Assembly: GCA_903813345.2 (NCBI GenBank)
Contig: CAIIXF020000006.1
Span: 26,545,936-26,605,935, forward strand
Reading direction: 5' to 3'
Origin: Owenia fusiformis
Taxonomy: Eukaryota > Annelida > Polychaeta > Sabellida > Oweniidae
DNA: 60,000 bases
The notes beneath the pieces are model-generated. The model did not search any database. It saw nothing but the letters and a program-made list of their open reading frames with translations, and had not been told where the DNA came from. Below are positions 31,481 through 44,983 of the stretch, piece by piece. Numbering within the stretch: the stretch's first letter is position 1; every line of letters begins with the position of its first letter. The position numbers were made by a program, and so were the translations under genes.

Positions 31481-31786
31481 TGTAATATAAATAAGAAGAG
31501 AAACTTACTACAAGGGCTAAATTGCCTCAATACCAAGTTATTTTAAAGGTAACCAGAGATTTAAAAGGGCTAATTATTATGCTATAGAGGCCAAACTAGT
31601 CAGTTGAGCCCAGGTTGTCCACATGTAAAGACATAGGCAGTTGAAGATTAGTTTTAGATAGATAATTTTAGGTGTGCACACTTTAGATAAGTTAGATAAT
31701 CAAGATAAGTTACAAATTACAAACGAAAGAAACATCTTACCAACAAGGAGACAAGAACAACACGCTAAGGTAATCTTTCGTTCACA
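31481..31786 (+). repeat. LTR (3' LTR of the RT-RNase H fragment)
   Basis: This LTR begins TGTAATATAAATAAGAAGAG just after a polypurine tract and ends ...CTTTCGTTCACA, giving the canonical TG...CA ends. It is related to, but visibly diverged from, the LTRs of the gag element at 42625-46547 (scattered substitutions and small indels), so the two insertions come from different sublineages. The next base resumes the satellite unit (GTTGCATTTGTAAG), exactly where block A was interrupted. Confidence 0.8.
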
Positions 31787-34700
31787 GTTGCATTTGTAAG
31801 TATTTGACCATAGACTCACTAATATATATGGGGACACTCCGTTGCATTTGTAAGTACTTGACCATAGACTCACTAATATATATGGGGACACTCCGTTGCA
31901 TTTGTAAGTACTTGACCATAGACTCACTAATATATATGGGGACACTCCATTGCATTTGTAAGTACTTGACCATAGACTCACTAATATATATGGGGACACT
32001 CCGTTGCATTTGTAAGAACTTGACCATAGACTTACTTTACTAATATATATGGGAACACTCTGTTGCATTTGTAAGTACTTGACCATAGACTCACTAATAT
32101 ATATGGGGAAACTCCGTTGCATTTGTAAGTACTTGACCATAGACTCACTAATATATATGGGGACACTCCGTTGCATTTGTAAGTACTTGACCATAGACTC
32201 ACTAATATATATGGGGACACTCCGTTGCATTTGTAAGTACTTGACCATAGACTCACTAATATATATGGGGAAACTCCATTGCATTTGTAAGTACTTGACC
32301 ATAGACTCACTAATATATATGGGGACACTCCGTTGCATTTGTAAGTACTTGACCATAGACTCACTAATATATATGGGGACACTCCGTTGCATTTGTAAGT
32401 ACTTGACCATAGACTCACTAATATATATGGGAACACTCCATTGCATTTGTAAGTACTTGACCATAGATTCACTAATATATATGGGGACACTCCATTGCAT
32501 TTGTAAGTACTTGATCATAGACTCACTGATATACATGCATATGGGGACACCCCATCGCATTTGTAAGCACTTGACCATAGACTCACTAATATATATGGGG
32601 ACACTCCATTGCATTTGTAAGTACTTGACCATAGACTCACTAATATATATGGGGACACTCCATTGCATTTGTAAGTACTTGACCATAGACTCACTAATAT
32701 ATATGGGGACACTCCGTTGCATTTGTAAGTACTTGACCATAGACTCACTAATATATATGGGGATACTCCATTGCATTTGTAAGTACTTGACCATAGACTC
32801 ACTTATATATATGGGAACACTCCATTGCATTTGTAAGTACTTTAACATAGACTCACTAATATATATTGGGGCACTCCGTTGCATTTGTAAATACTTGACC
32901 ATAGACTCACTAATATATATGGGGACACTCCATTGCATTTGTAAGTACTTTACCATAGACTCACTAATATATATTGGGGCACTCCGTTGCATTTGTAAGT
33001 ACTTGACCATAGACTCACTAATATATATGGGGACACTCCATTGCATTTGTAAGTACTTGACCATAGACTCACTTATATATATGGGAACACTCCATTGCAT
33101 TTGTAAGTACCTTACCATAGACTCACTAATATATATGGGAACACTCCATTGCATTTGTAAGTACTTGACCATAGACTCACTAATATATATTGGGGCACTC
33201 CGTTGCATTTGTAAATACTTGACCATAGACTCCCTAATATATATTGGGGCACTCCGTTGCATTTGTAAATACTTGACCATAGACTCACTAATATATATGG
33301 GGACACTCTGTTGCATTTGTAAGTACTTGACCATAGATTCACTAATATATATGGGGACACTCCGTTGCATTTGTAAGTACTTGACCATAGACTCACTAAT
33401 ATATATTGGGGCACTCCGTTGCATTTGTAAATACTTGACCATAGACTCACTAATATATATGGGGACACTCTGTTGCATTTGTAAGTACTTGACCATAGAC
33501 TCACTAATATATATTGGGACACTCCGTTGCATTTGTAAGTACTTGACAGTAGACTCACTAATATATATGGGGACACTCCATTGCATTTGTAAGTACTTGA
33601 TCATAGACTCACTAATATATATGGGGACACTCCGTTGCATTTGTAAGTACTTGACCATAGACTCACTAATATATATGGGGACACTCTATTGCATTTGTAA
33701 GTACTTTACCATAGACTCACTAATATATATTGGGGCACTCCGTTGCATTTGTAAGTACTTGACCATAGACTCACTAATATATATGGGGACACTCCATTGC
33801 ATTTGTAAGTACTTGACCATAGACTCACTTATATATATGGGAACACTCCATTGCATTTGTAAGTACTTTACCATAGACTCACTAATATATATGGGAACAC
33901 TCCATTGCATTTGTAAGTACTTGACCATAGACTCACTAATATATATTGGGGCACTCCGTTGCATTTGTAAATACTTGACCATAGACTCACTAATATATAT
34001 TGGGGCACTCCGTTGCATTTGTAAATACTTGACCATAGACTCACTAATATATATGGGGACACTCTGTTGCATTTGTAAGTACTTGACCATAGATTCACTA
34101 ATATATATGGGGACACTCCGTTGCATTTGTAAGTACTTGACCATAGACTCACTAATATATATTGGGGCACTCCGTTGCATTTGTAAATACTTGACCATAG
34201 ACTCACTAATATATATGGGGACACTCTGTTGCATTTGTAAGTACTTGACCATAGACTCACTAATATATATTGGGACACTCCGTTGCATTTGTAAGTACTT
34301 GACAGTAGACTCACTAATATATATGGGGACACTCCATTGCATTTGTAAGTACTTGATCATAGACTCACTAATATATATGGGGACACTCCGTTGCATTTGT
34401 AAGTACTTGACCATAGACTCACTACTATATATGGGGACACTCCGTTGCATTTGTAAGTACTTGACCATAGACTCACTAATATATATGGGGACACTCCGTT
34501 GCATTTGTAAGTACTTGACCATAGACTCACTAATATATATTGGGGCACTCCGTTGCATTTGTAAATACTTGACCATAGACTCACTAATATATATGGGGAC
34601 ACTCTGTTGCATTTGTAAGTACTTGACCATAGATTCACAAATATATGGGGACACTCCATTGCATTTGTAAGTACTTGACCATAGACTCACTAATATATAT

Positions 34701-37700
34701 GGGGACACTCTGTTGCATTTGTAAGTACTTGACCATAGACTCACTAATATATATGGGGACACTCCATTGCATTTGTAAGTACTTGACCATAGACTCACTA
34801 ATATATATGGGGACACTCCGTTGCATTTGTAAGTACTTGACCATAGACTCACTAATATATATGGGGACACTCCATTGCATTTGTAAGTACTTGACCATAG
34901 ACTCACTGATATATACTGGGGCACTCCGTTGCATTTGTAAGTACTTGACCATAGACTCACTAATATATATGGGGACACTCCATTGCATTTGTAAGTACTT
35001 GACCATAGACTCACTAATATATATGGGGACACTCCATTGCATTTGTAAGTACTTGACCATAGACTCACTAATATATATGGGGACACTCCGTTGCATTTGT
35101 AAGTACTTGGCCATAGACTCACTAATATATATGAAGACACTCCGTTGCATTTGTAAGTACTTGACCATAGACTCACTAATATATATGGGAACACTCAGTT
35201 GCATTTGTAAGTACTTGACCATAGACTCACTAATATATATGGGAACACTCCGTTGCATTTGTAAGTACTTGACCATAGACTCACTAATATATATGGGAAC
35301 ACTCCGTTGCATTTGTAAGTACTTGACCATAGACTCACTAATATATATGAAGACACTTCGTTGCATTTGTAAGTACTTGACCATAGACTCACTAATATAT
35401 ATGGGGACACTCCATTGCATTTGTAAGTACTTGACCATAGACTCACTAATATATATGGGAACACTCCATTGCATTTGTAAGTACTTGACCATAGACTCAC
35501 TAATATATATGAAGACACTCTGTTGCATTTGTAAGTACTTGACCATAGACTCACTAATATATATGGGGACACTCCATTGCATTTGTAAGTACTTGACCAT
35601 TGACTCACTGATATATATTGGGGACACTCTGTTGCATTTGTAAGTACTTGACCATTGACTCACTAATATATATGGGAACACTCTGTTGCATTTGTAAGTA
35701 CTTGACCATTGACTCACTAATATATATGGGAACACTCTGTTGCATTTGTAAGTACTTGACCATAGATTCACTAATATATATGGGGACACTCTGTTGCATT
35801 TGTAAGTACTTGACCATTGACTCACTAATATATATGGGAACACTCTGTTGCATTTGTAAGTACTTGACCATAGATTCACTAATATATATGGGGACACTCC
35901 GTTGCATTTGTAAGTACTTGACCATAGACTCACTAATATATATTGGGGACACTCTGTTGCATTTGTAAGTACTTGACCATTGACTCACTAATATATATGG
36001 GAACACTCTGTTGCATTTGTAAGTACTTGACCATAGATTCACTAATATATATGGGGACGCTCCATTGCATTTGTAAGTACTTGACCATATACTTTGTAAG
36101 TACTTGACCATAGACTCAGTAATATATATGGGAACACTCCATTGCATTTGTAAGTACTTGACTATAGACTCACTCATATATATGGGGACACTCCATTGCA
36201 TTTTTAAGTACTTGACCATAGACTCACTAATATATATGGGAACACTCCATTGCATTTGTAAGTACTTGACCATTGACTCACTAATATATATGGGGACACT
36301 CCATTGCATTTGTAAGTACTTGACCATAGACTCACTAATATATATGGGGACACTCCATTGCATTTGTAAGTACTTGACCATAGACTCACTAATATATATG
36401 GGGACACTCCATTGCATTTGTAAGTACTTGACCATAGACTCACTAATATATATGGGGACACTCCATTGCATTTGTAAGTACTTGACCATAGACTCACTAA
36501 TATATATGGGGACACTCCATTGCATTTGTAAGTACTTGACCATAGACTCACTAATATACTCACTAATATATATGGGGACACTCCGTTGCATTTGTAAGTA
36601 CTTGACCATAGATTCACTAATATATATGAGGACACTCCATTGCATTTGTAAGTACTTGACCATAGACTCACTAATATACTCACTAATATATATGGGGGAC
36701 ACTCCGTTGCATTTGTAAGTACTTGACCATAGACTCACTAATATATATGGGGACACTCCATTGCATTTGTAAGTACTTGACCATAGACTCACTAATATAT
36801 ATGGGGACACTCCATTGCATTTGTAAGTACTTGACCATAGACTCACTAATATATATGGGAACACTCCATTGCATTTGTAAGTACTTGACCATAGACTGAC
36901 TAATATATATGGGAACACTCTGTTGCATTTGTAAGTACTTGACCATAGACTCACTAATATATATGGGGAGACTCCGTTGCATTTGTAAGTACTTGATCAT
37001 AGACTCACTAATATATATGGGGACACTCCATTGCATTTGTAAGTACTTGACCATAGACTCACTAATATATATGGGAACACTCCATTGCATTTGTAAGTAC
37101 TTGACCATAGACTGACTAATATATATGAGAACACTCTGTTGCATTTGTAAGTACTTGACCATAGACTCACTAATATATATGGGGACACTCCGTTGCATTT
37201 GTAAGTACTTGACCATAGACTCACTAATATATATGGGGACACTCCATTGCATTTGTAAGTACTTGACCATAGACTCACTAATATATATGGGGACACTCCG
37301 TTGCATTTGTAAGTACTTGACCATAGACTCACTAATATATATGGGGATACTCCATTGCATTTGTAAGTACTTGACCATAGACTCACTTATATATATGGGA
37401 ACACTCCATTGCATTTGTAAGTACTTTAACATAGACTCACTAATATATATTGGGGCACTCCGTTGCATTTGTAAATACTTGACCATAGACTCACTAATAT
37501 ATATGGGGACACTCCATTGCATTTGTAAGTACTTTACCATAGACTCACTAATATATATTGGGGCACTCCGTTGCATTTGTAAGTACTTGACCATAGACTC
37601 ACTAATATATATGGGGACACTCCATTGCATTTGTAAGTACTTGACCATAGACTCACTTATATATATGGGAACACTCCATTGCATTTGTAAGTACTTTACC

Positions 37701-40700
37701 ATAGACTCACTAATATATATGGGAACACTCCATTGCATTTGTAAGTACTTGACCATAGACTCACTAATATATATTGGGGCACTCCGTTGCATTTGTAAAT
37801 ACTTGACCATAGACTCACTAATATATATTGGGGCACTCCGTTGCATTTGTAAATACTTGACCATAGACTCACTAATATATATGGGGACACTCTGTTGCAT
37901 TTGTAAGTACTTGACCATAGATTCACTAATATATATGGGGACACTCCGTTGCATTTGTTAGTACTTGACCATAGACTCACTAATATATATTGGGGCACTC
38001 CGTTGCATTTGTAAATACTTGACCATAGACTCACTAATATATATGGGGACACTCTGTTGCATTTGTAAGTACTTGACCATAGACTCACTAATATATATTG
38101 GGACACTCCGTTGCATTTGTAAGTACTTGACAGTAGACTCACGAATATATATGGGGACACTCCATTGCATTTGTAAGTACTTGATCATAGACTCACTAAT
38201 ATATATGGGGACACTCCGTTGCATTTGTAAGTACTTGACCATAGACTCACTAATATATATGGGGACACTCCATTGCATTTGTAAGTACTTTACCATAGAC
38301 TCACTAATATATATTGGGGCACTCCGTTGCATTTGTAAGTACTTGACCATAGACTCACTAATATATATGGGGACACTCCATTGCATTTGTAAGTACTTGA
38401 CCATAGACTCACTTATATATATGGGAACACTCCATTGCATTTGTAAGTACTTTACCATAGACTCACTAATATATATGGGGACACTCCGTTGCATTTGTAA
38501 GTGCTTGACCATAGACTCACTAATATATATGGGGACACTCCATTGCATTTGTAAGTACTTGACCATAGACTCACTAATATATATTGGGGCACTCCGTTGC
38601 ATTTGTAAATACTTGACCATAGACTCACTAATATATATTGGGGCACTCCGTTGCATTTGTAAATACTTGACCATAGACTCACTAATATATATGGGGACAC
38701 TCTGTTGCATTTGTAAGTACTTGACCATAGATTCACTAATATATATGGGGACACTCCGTTGCATTTGTAAGTACTTGACCATAGACTCACTAATATATAT
38801 TGGGGCACTCCGTTGCATTTGTAAATACTTGACCATAGACTCACTAATATATATGGGGACACTCTGTTGCATTTGTAAGTACTTGACCATAGACTCACTA
38901 ATATATATTGGGACACTCCGTTGCATTTGTAAGTACTTGACAGTAGACTCACTAATATATATGGGGACACTCCATTGCATTTGTAAGTACTTGATCATAG
39001 ACTCACTAATATATATGGGGACACTCCGTTGCATTTGTAAGTACTTGACCATAGACTCACTAATATATATGGGGACACTCCGTTGCATTTGTAAGTACTT
39101 GACCATAGACTCACTAATATATATGGGGACACTCCGTTGCATTTGTAAGTACTTGACCATAGACTCACTAATATATATTGGGGCACTCCGTTGCATTTGT
39201 AAATACTTGACCATAGACTCACTAATATATATGGGGACACTCTGTTGCATTTGTAAGTACTTGACCATAGATTCACAAATATATATGGGGACACTCCATT
39301 GCATTTGTAAGTACTTGACCATAGACTCACTAATATATATGGGGACACTCTGTTGCATTTGTAAGTACTTGACCATAGACTCACTAATATATATGGGGAC
39401 ACTCCATTGCATTTGTAAGTACTTGACCATAGACTCACTAATATATATGGGGACACTCCGTTGCATTTGTAAGTATTTGACCATAGACTCACTAATATAT
39501 ATGGGGACACTCCATTGCATTTGTAAGTACTTGACCATAGACTCACTAATATATATGGGAACACTCCGTTGCATTTGTAAGTACTTGACCATAGACTCAC
39601 TAATATATATGAAGACACTTCGTTGCATTTGTAAGTACTTGACCATAGACTCACTAATATATATGGGAACACTCCGTTGCATTTGTAAGTACTTGACCAT
39701 AGACTCACTAATATATATGGGGACACTCCGTTGCATTTGTAAGTACTTGACCATAGACTCACTAATATATATGGGGACACTCCATTGCATTTGTAAGTAC
39801 TTGACCATAGACTCACTAATATATATGGGAACACTCCATTGCATTTGTAAGTACTTGACCATAGACTCACTAATATATATGAAGACACTCTGTTGCATTT
39901 GTAAGTACTTGACCATAGACTCACTAATATATATGGGGATACTCCATTGCATTTGTAAGTACTTGACCATAGACTCACTTATATATATGGGAACACTCCA
40001 TTGCATTTGTAAGTACTTTAACATAGACTCACTAATATATATGAAGACACTCTGTTGCATTTGTAAGTACTTGACCATAGACTCACTAATATATATGGGG
40101 ATACTCCATTGCATTTGTAAGTACTTGACCATAGACTCACTTATATATATGGGAACACTCCATTGCATTTGTAAGTACTTTAACATAGACTCACTAATAT
40201 ATATTGGGGCACTCCGTTGCATTTGTAAATACTTGACCATAGACTCACTAATATATATGGGGACACTCCATTGCATTTGTAAGTACTTTACCATAGACTC
40301 ACTAATATATATTGGGGCACTCCGTTGCATTTGTAAGTACTTGACCATAGACTCACTAATATATATGGGGACACTCCATTGCATTTGTAAGTACTTGACC
40401 ATAGACTCACTTATATATATGGGAACACTCCATTGCATTTGTAAGTACTTTACCATAGACTCACTAATATATATGGGAACACTCCATTGCATTTGTAAGT
40501 ACTTGACCATAGACTCACTAATATATATTGGGGCACTCCGTTGCATTTGTAAATACTTGACCATAGACTCACTAATATATATTGGGGCACTCCGTTGCAT
40601 TTGTAAATACTTGACCATAGACTCACTAATATATATGGGGACACTCTGTTGCATTTGTAAGTACTTGACCATAGATTCACTAATATATATGGGGACACTC

Positions 40701-42624
40701 CGTTGCATTTGTTAGTACTTGACCATAGACTCACTAATATATATTGGGGCACTCCGTTGCATTTGTAAATACTTGACCATAGACTCACTAATATATATGG
40801 GGACACTCTGTTGCATTTGTAAGTACTTGACCATAGACTCACTAATATATATTGGGACACTCCGTTGCATTTGTAAGTACTTGACAGTAGACTCACTAAT
40901 ATATATGGGGACACTCCATTGCATTTGTAAGTACTTGATCATAGACTCACTAATATATATGGGGACACTCCGTTGCATTTGTAAGTACTTGACCATAGAC
41001 TCACTAATATATATGGGGACACTCCATTGCATTTGTAAGTACTTTACCATAGACTCACTAATATATATTGGGGCACTCCGTTGCATTTGTAAGTACTTGA
41101 CCATAGACTCACTTATATATATGGGAACACTCCATTGCATTTGTAAGTACTTTACCATAGACTCACTAATATATATGGGGACACTCCGTTGCATTTGTAA
41201 GTACTTGACCATAGACTCACTAATATATATGGGGACACTCCATTGCATTTGTAAGTACTTGACCATAGACTCACTAATATATATTGGGGCACTCCGTTGC
41301 ATTTGTAAATACTTGACCATAGACTCACTAATATATATTGGGGCACTCCGTTGCATTTGTAAATACTTGACCATAGACTCACTAATATATATGGGGACAC
41401 TCTGTTGCATTTGTAAGTACTTGACCATAGATTCACTAATATATATGGGGACACTCCGTTGCATTTGTAAGTACTTGACCATAGACTCACTAATATATAT
41501 TGGGGCACTCCGTTGCATTTGTAAATACTTGACCATAGACTCACTAATATATATGGGGACACTCTGTTGCATTTGTAAGTACTTGACCATAGACTCACTA
41601 ATATATATTGGGACACTCCGTTGCATTTGTAAGTACTTGACAGTAGACTCACTAATATATATGGGGACACTCCATTGCATTTGTAAGTACTTGATCATAG
41701 ACTCACTAATATATATGGGGACACTCCGTTGCATTTGTAAGTACTTGACCATAGACTCACTAATATATATGGGGACACTCCGTTGCATTTGTAAGTACTT
41801 GACCATAGACTCACTAATATATATGGGGACACTCCGTTGCATTTGTAAGTACTTGACCATAGACTCACTAATATATATTGGGGCACTCCGTTGCATTTGT
41901 AAATACTTGACCATAGACTCACTAATATATATGGGGACACTCTGTTGCATTTGTAAGTACTTGACCATAGATTCACAAATATATATGGGGACACTCCATT
42001 GCATTTGTAAGTACTTGACCATAGACTCACTAATATATATGGGGACACTCTGTTGCATTTGTAAGTACTTGACCATAGACTCACTAATATATATGGGGAC
42101 ACTCCATTGCATTTGTAAGTACTTGACCATAGACTCACTAATATATATGGGGACACTCCGTTGCATTTGTAAGTACTTGACCATAGACTCACTAATATAT
42201 ATGGGGACACTCCATTGCATTTGTAAGTACTTGACCATAGACTCACTAATATATATGGGAACACTCCGTTGCATTTGTAAGTACTTGACCATAGACTCAC
42301 TAATATATATGAAGACACTTCGTTGCATTTGTAAGTACTTGACCATAGACTCACTAATATATATGGGAACACTCCGTTGCATTTGTAAGTACTTGACCAT
42401 AGACTCACTAATATATATGGGGACACTCCGTTGCATTTGTAAGTACTTGACCATAGACTCACTAATATATATGGGGACACTCCATTGCATTTGTAAGTAC
42501 TTGACCATAGACTCACTAATATATATGGGAACACTCCATTGCATTTGTAAGTACTTGACCATAGACTCACTAATATATATGAAGACACTCTGTTGCATTT
42601 GTAAGTACTTGACCATAGACTCAC
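31787..42624 (+). repeat. Exon-8-derived 54-bp satellite, block B (about 200 copies)
   Basis: About 10.8 kb of head-to-tail 54-bp units. Variants include CCATTG/CCGTTG/CTGTTG, GGGGACAC/GGGAACAC/TGGGGCAC/GAAGACAC, and AAGTACTT/AAATACTT. These variants recur in the same order at longer periods: blocks repeat at 756 bp (33112 and 33868), 2,700 bp (38452 and 41152; 38995 and 41695) and 2,754 bp (37696 and 40450), showing higher-order amplification. Because 54 is a multiple of three, long artificial reading frames occur on both strands. In the host frame every unit has a stop (TTG TAA). Confidence 0.97.
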
Positions 42625-42926
42625 TGTGAACGAAAGATTACCTTAGCATGTTGTTCTTGTCTCCTTGTTGGTAAGATGTTTCTTTCATTTGTAATTTGTA
42701 ACTTATCTTGATTATCTAACTTATCTAAAGTGTGCACACCTAAAATTATATCTAAAACTAATCTTCAACTGCCTATGTCTTTACATGTGGACAACCTGGG
42801 CTCAACTGACCAGTTTGGCCTCTATAGCATAATTAGCCCTTTCAAAACTCAAGTAAACTTTAAAACAACTTGGTATTTAGGCAATTTAGCCCTTGTAGTA
42901 AATTTCTCTTCTTATTTATATTACAT
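42625..42926 (-). repeat. 3' LTR of gag element
   Basis: In plus-strand reading it runs TGTGAACGAAAG...TTATATTACA, so it starts TG and ends CA on either strand. It is almost identical to 46247-46547. Confidence 0.9.
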
Positions 42927-43102
42927 CTCCCCCCTTCTTAAGTTTGTCGTTACTCAGACAAGCTGTATAAATTATAAATCTTCTGCTATTTACAGTGATA
43001 AAATATCTTGGATGGCTTTTCCAAAATAAAATATAATTCTTCTATAAAAATCTCAAATTCAATTCTACTAAGTGTCACTATCACTTTATGTCACTTCTTG
43101 GA

Positions 43103-44983
43103 CTATCCATTAGGAAATAATTGCCTCTCATCAAGGTCTCGTTTAAGGGGTCTCTTGACTAACTTAAGTGTAGCAGCAACATCTTGTAAAGTCAAGTCTG
43201 TAGTCAGCATGTCAATATCAGCTTTACTTTCACTCTTTGTTTTTCTTCTGGCTACTACACCATCTTTGTTAAACAGATCATCAAACTGGAATGGTATGAC
43301 AAAATTATCATCATCATCTTCAGCTGCATCTTTGACAGATGTGAGTTTCACATCACTTTCATTCTTCTTCTTGTCATCATCAGGTTTGCTCTGTCTTGTA
43401 GTCACAAATGCATCATTTCTTCTTTTATACAAACATCTGTTCATCTTATCAGCATCTAGTCTGCTGAGAATGTCTTGTCCAATGAGAACAGAGGCTGGCA
43501 AATCATCTGAAACTGCAGCTTGTACATTGTAAATGCTGTCACCTATTTGTATATCAGCAGATGTAGTAGGATATGTCTTGCTGTCTCCATGAACACATGT
43601 CATTCTTATTTGATCATTGTGTATGATTGCATCTTGGTCAATGAGATCCCTGCGTATAATAGTTTTACAGCTTCCCGTGTCACAAATCATTTCAATCTCT
43701 TCATCATTAAGCACTGCCAAAACTGTTCTGTTGCTTCTTCGTGAGTATTTTGTAGGTATATCATCAGTTGCTCTGCATAAGAAACTGCGTTTATTTCCTA
43801 CATAGCATTTAGCTGTGACATGACCATATTGATTGCATTTTTCACACTTAAGGGACGTGTCTACCATACAATTTTCCGTGGGATGAGCCTTGTCACAATT
43901 GTCACATTTAACAGAACTTTTATTATCAGCTCTGTTCTCTGATTTACAACAATCAGATTTGTGCCCAGTTTTATGGCATTTAAAACAAAGTGTTTCATTA
44001 GGGCAAGTCTTCGCTTGGTGCCCTGGCTCATTACAGTTAAAGCAATTGGTGTGAGCGCCATCTGTCTTGTTCTTCCTCTTGAAGGTTGGACTTTTGTTCC
44101 ATACTGGTGGATCATTTTTCCTGGCTTCTAGAAAGTTGTCGGCTAGTTTCACGACATCATCTGTTGTTTTGGCATCATTTTCTTTCACCCAAGTCTGGAC
44201 ATCAAGTGAAAGAGTGTTGACTAGTTGTTCCTTCATAATTCTGTCTTTAATTTTCTCAACTGTATCAGCATGTTTCATCCACTTCTTAAAGGTGTCTTCT
44301 AATCTGATTGTAAAAGCTTTAACTCCTTCACCAGTGTTTCTCTTTAAACTTCTAAATCTTTTTCTGTAGGTTTCGTCATTGATGGAGTATCTGTGAAGAA
44401 TGGCTTCTTTTACAACATCATAATCTCTGGCATCCTCAATGGCAACACTTGCATATGCAGACTGTGCTTTACCAGTGAGATTAGGTCCTAATTTTAGAGT
44501 CCAGTATTCTCTTTTCCAGCCACACATCTCTGCAGTTCTTTCAAATATTGTAAGATAGTTCTCAATGTCTTCATCATCCTTCATCTTCTGGATTTGTGGA
44601 TCCTTCGGCTTATTTCTGAACTCCAACTCTTGTTGTCTTAATTCAGCTCTCAATCGTCGTTCTTCTTCAAGTTCATCTCTGTGGATCCTTTCTTGTCTCA
44701 ATCTCTCTTGTCTTTCTGCGTCTAACATGTTGTGCTGCTCCTTAAGTTGAAGTTCCATCATCATATGTTGATGTTGACGTTCAGCTTCACTATTCTTCAT
44801 CATAGCAGCCATCATTGTCATCATTTGTTTCATTGGGTCCATGGTATCTCCTTGAGCCCCTTCTTCATCAGCTTCATAATATTCTTGTTTTTCTGTTGAC
44901 ATTGTGTTTGGTTTCTTCTTCTTCTTGGCTTGTTTTTGTCTATCTTCGAATGAATCGTATGTTTTGTTTCTAGTATCGGGCAT
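43103..44983 (-). CDS. gag: Gag-protease polyprotein of Ty3/gypsy (Gmr1-like) element
   Basis: One intact 626-residue ORF. It has a lysine-rich N-terminus (residues 16-24), then a Met/Glu/Arg-rich predicted coiled coil (about 48-125). A capsid region lies at about 138-288. Its end, KIKDRIMKEQLVNTLSLDVQ then TWVKE, resembles the vertebrate SCAN domain, which is thought to derive from Gmr1-like Gag. Four zinc-knuckle-like Cys/His clusters follow at about 314-327, 333-346, 360-372 and 380-393; the first is CFNCNEPGHQAKTC. An aspartic protease follows, with the active-site DTG at 435-437 (MICDTGSCKTIIRR) and the later hydrophobic VLIGQDIL at 499-506. The frame stops after protease, 177 bp before the 3' LTR. 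An intact frame with no pol suggests recent mobilisation in trans (inference). Confidence 0.88.
   Translation of the reverse strand: MPDTRNKTYDSFEDRQKQAKKKKKPNTMSTEKQEYYEADEEGAQGDTMDPMKQMMTMMAAMMKNSEAERQHQHMMMELQLKEQHNMLDAERQERLRQERIHRDELEEERRLRAELRQQELEFRNKPKDPQIQKMKDDEDIENYLTIFERTAEMCGWKREYWTLKLGPNLTGKAQSAYASVAIEDARDYDVVKEAILHRYSINDETYRKRFRSLKRNTGEGVKAFTIRLEDTFKKWMKHADTVEKIKDRIMKEQLVNTLSLDVQTWVKENDAKTTDDVVKLADNFLEARKNDPPVWNKSPTFKRKNKTDGAHTNCFNCNEPGHQAKTCPNETLCFKCHKTGHKSDCCKSENRADNKSSVKCDNCDKAHPTENCMVDTSLKCEKCNQYGHVTAKCYVGNKRSFLCRATDDIPTKYSRRSNRTVLAVLNDEEIEMICDTGSCKTIIRRDLIDQDAIIHNDQIRMTCVHGDSKTYPTTSADIQIGDSIYNVQAAVSDDLPASVLIGQDILSRLDADKMNRCLYKRRNDAFVTTRQSKPDDDKKKNESDVKLTSVKDAAEDDDDNFVIPFQFDDLFNKDGVVARRKTKSESKADIDMLTTDLTLQDVAATLKLVKRPLKRDLDERQLFPNG

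Noticed and set aside
31787-42624. CRISPR-like repeat array
   Set aside because: There are no unique spacers, the units are contiguous, and the setting is a eukaryotic intron; it is a satellite.
42730-43532. Plus-strand ORFs near the gag gene
   Set aside because: They are antisense to the LTR and to the gag-protease ORF.
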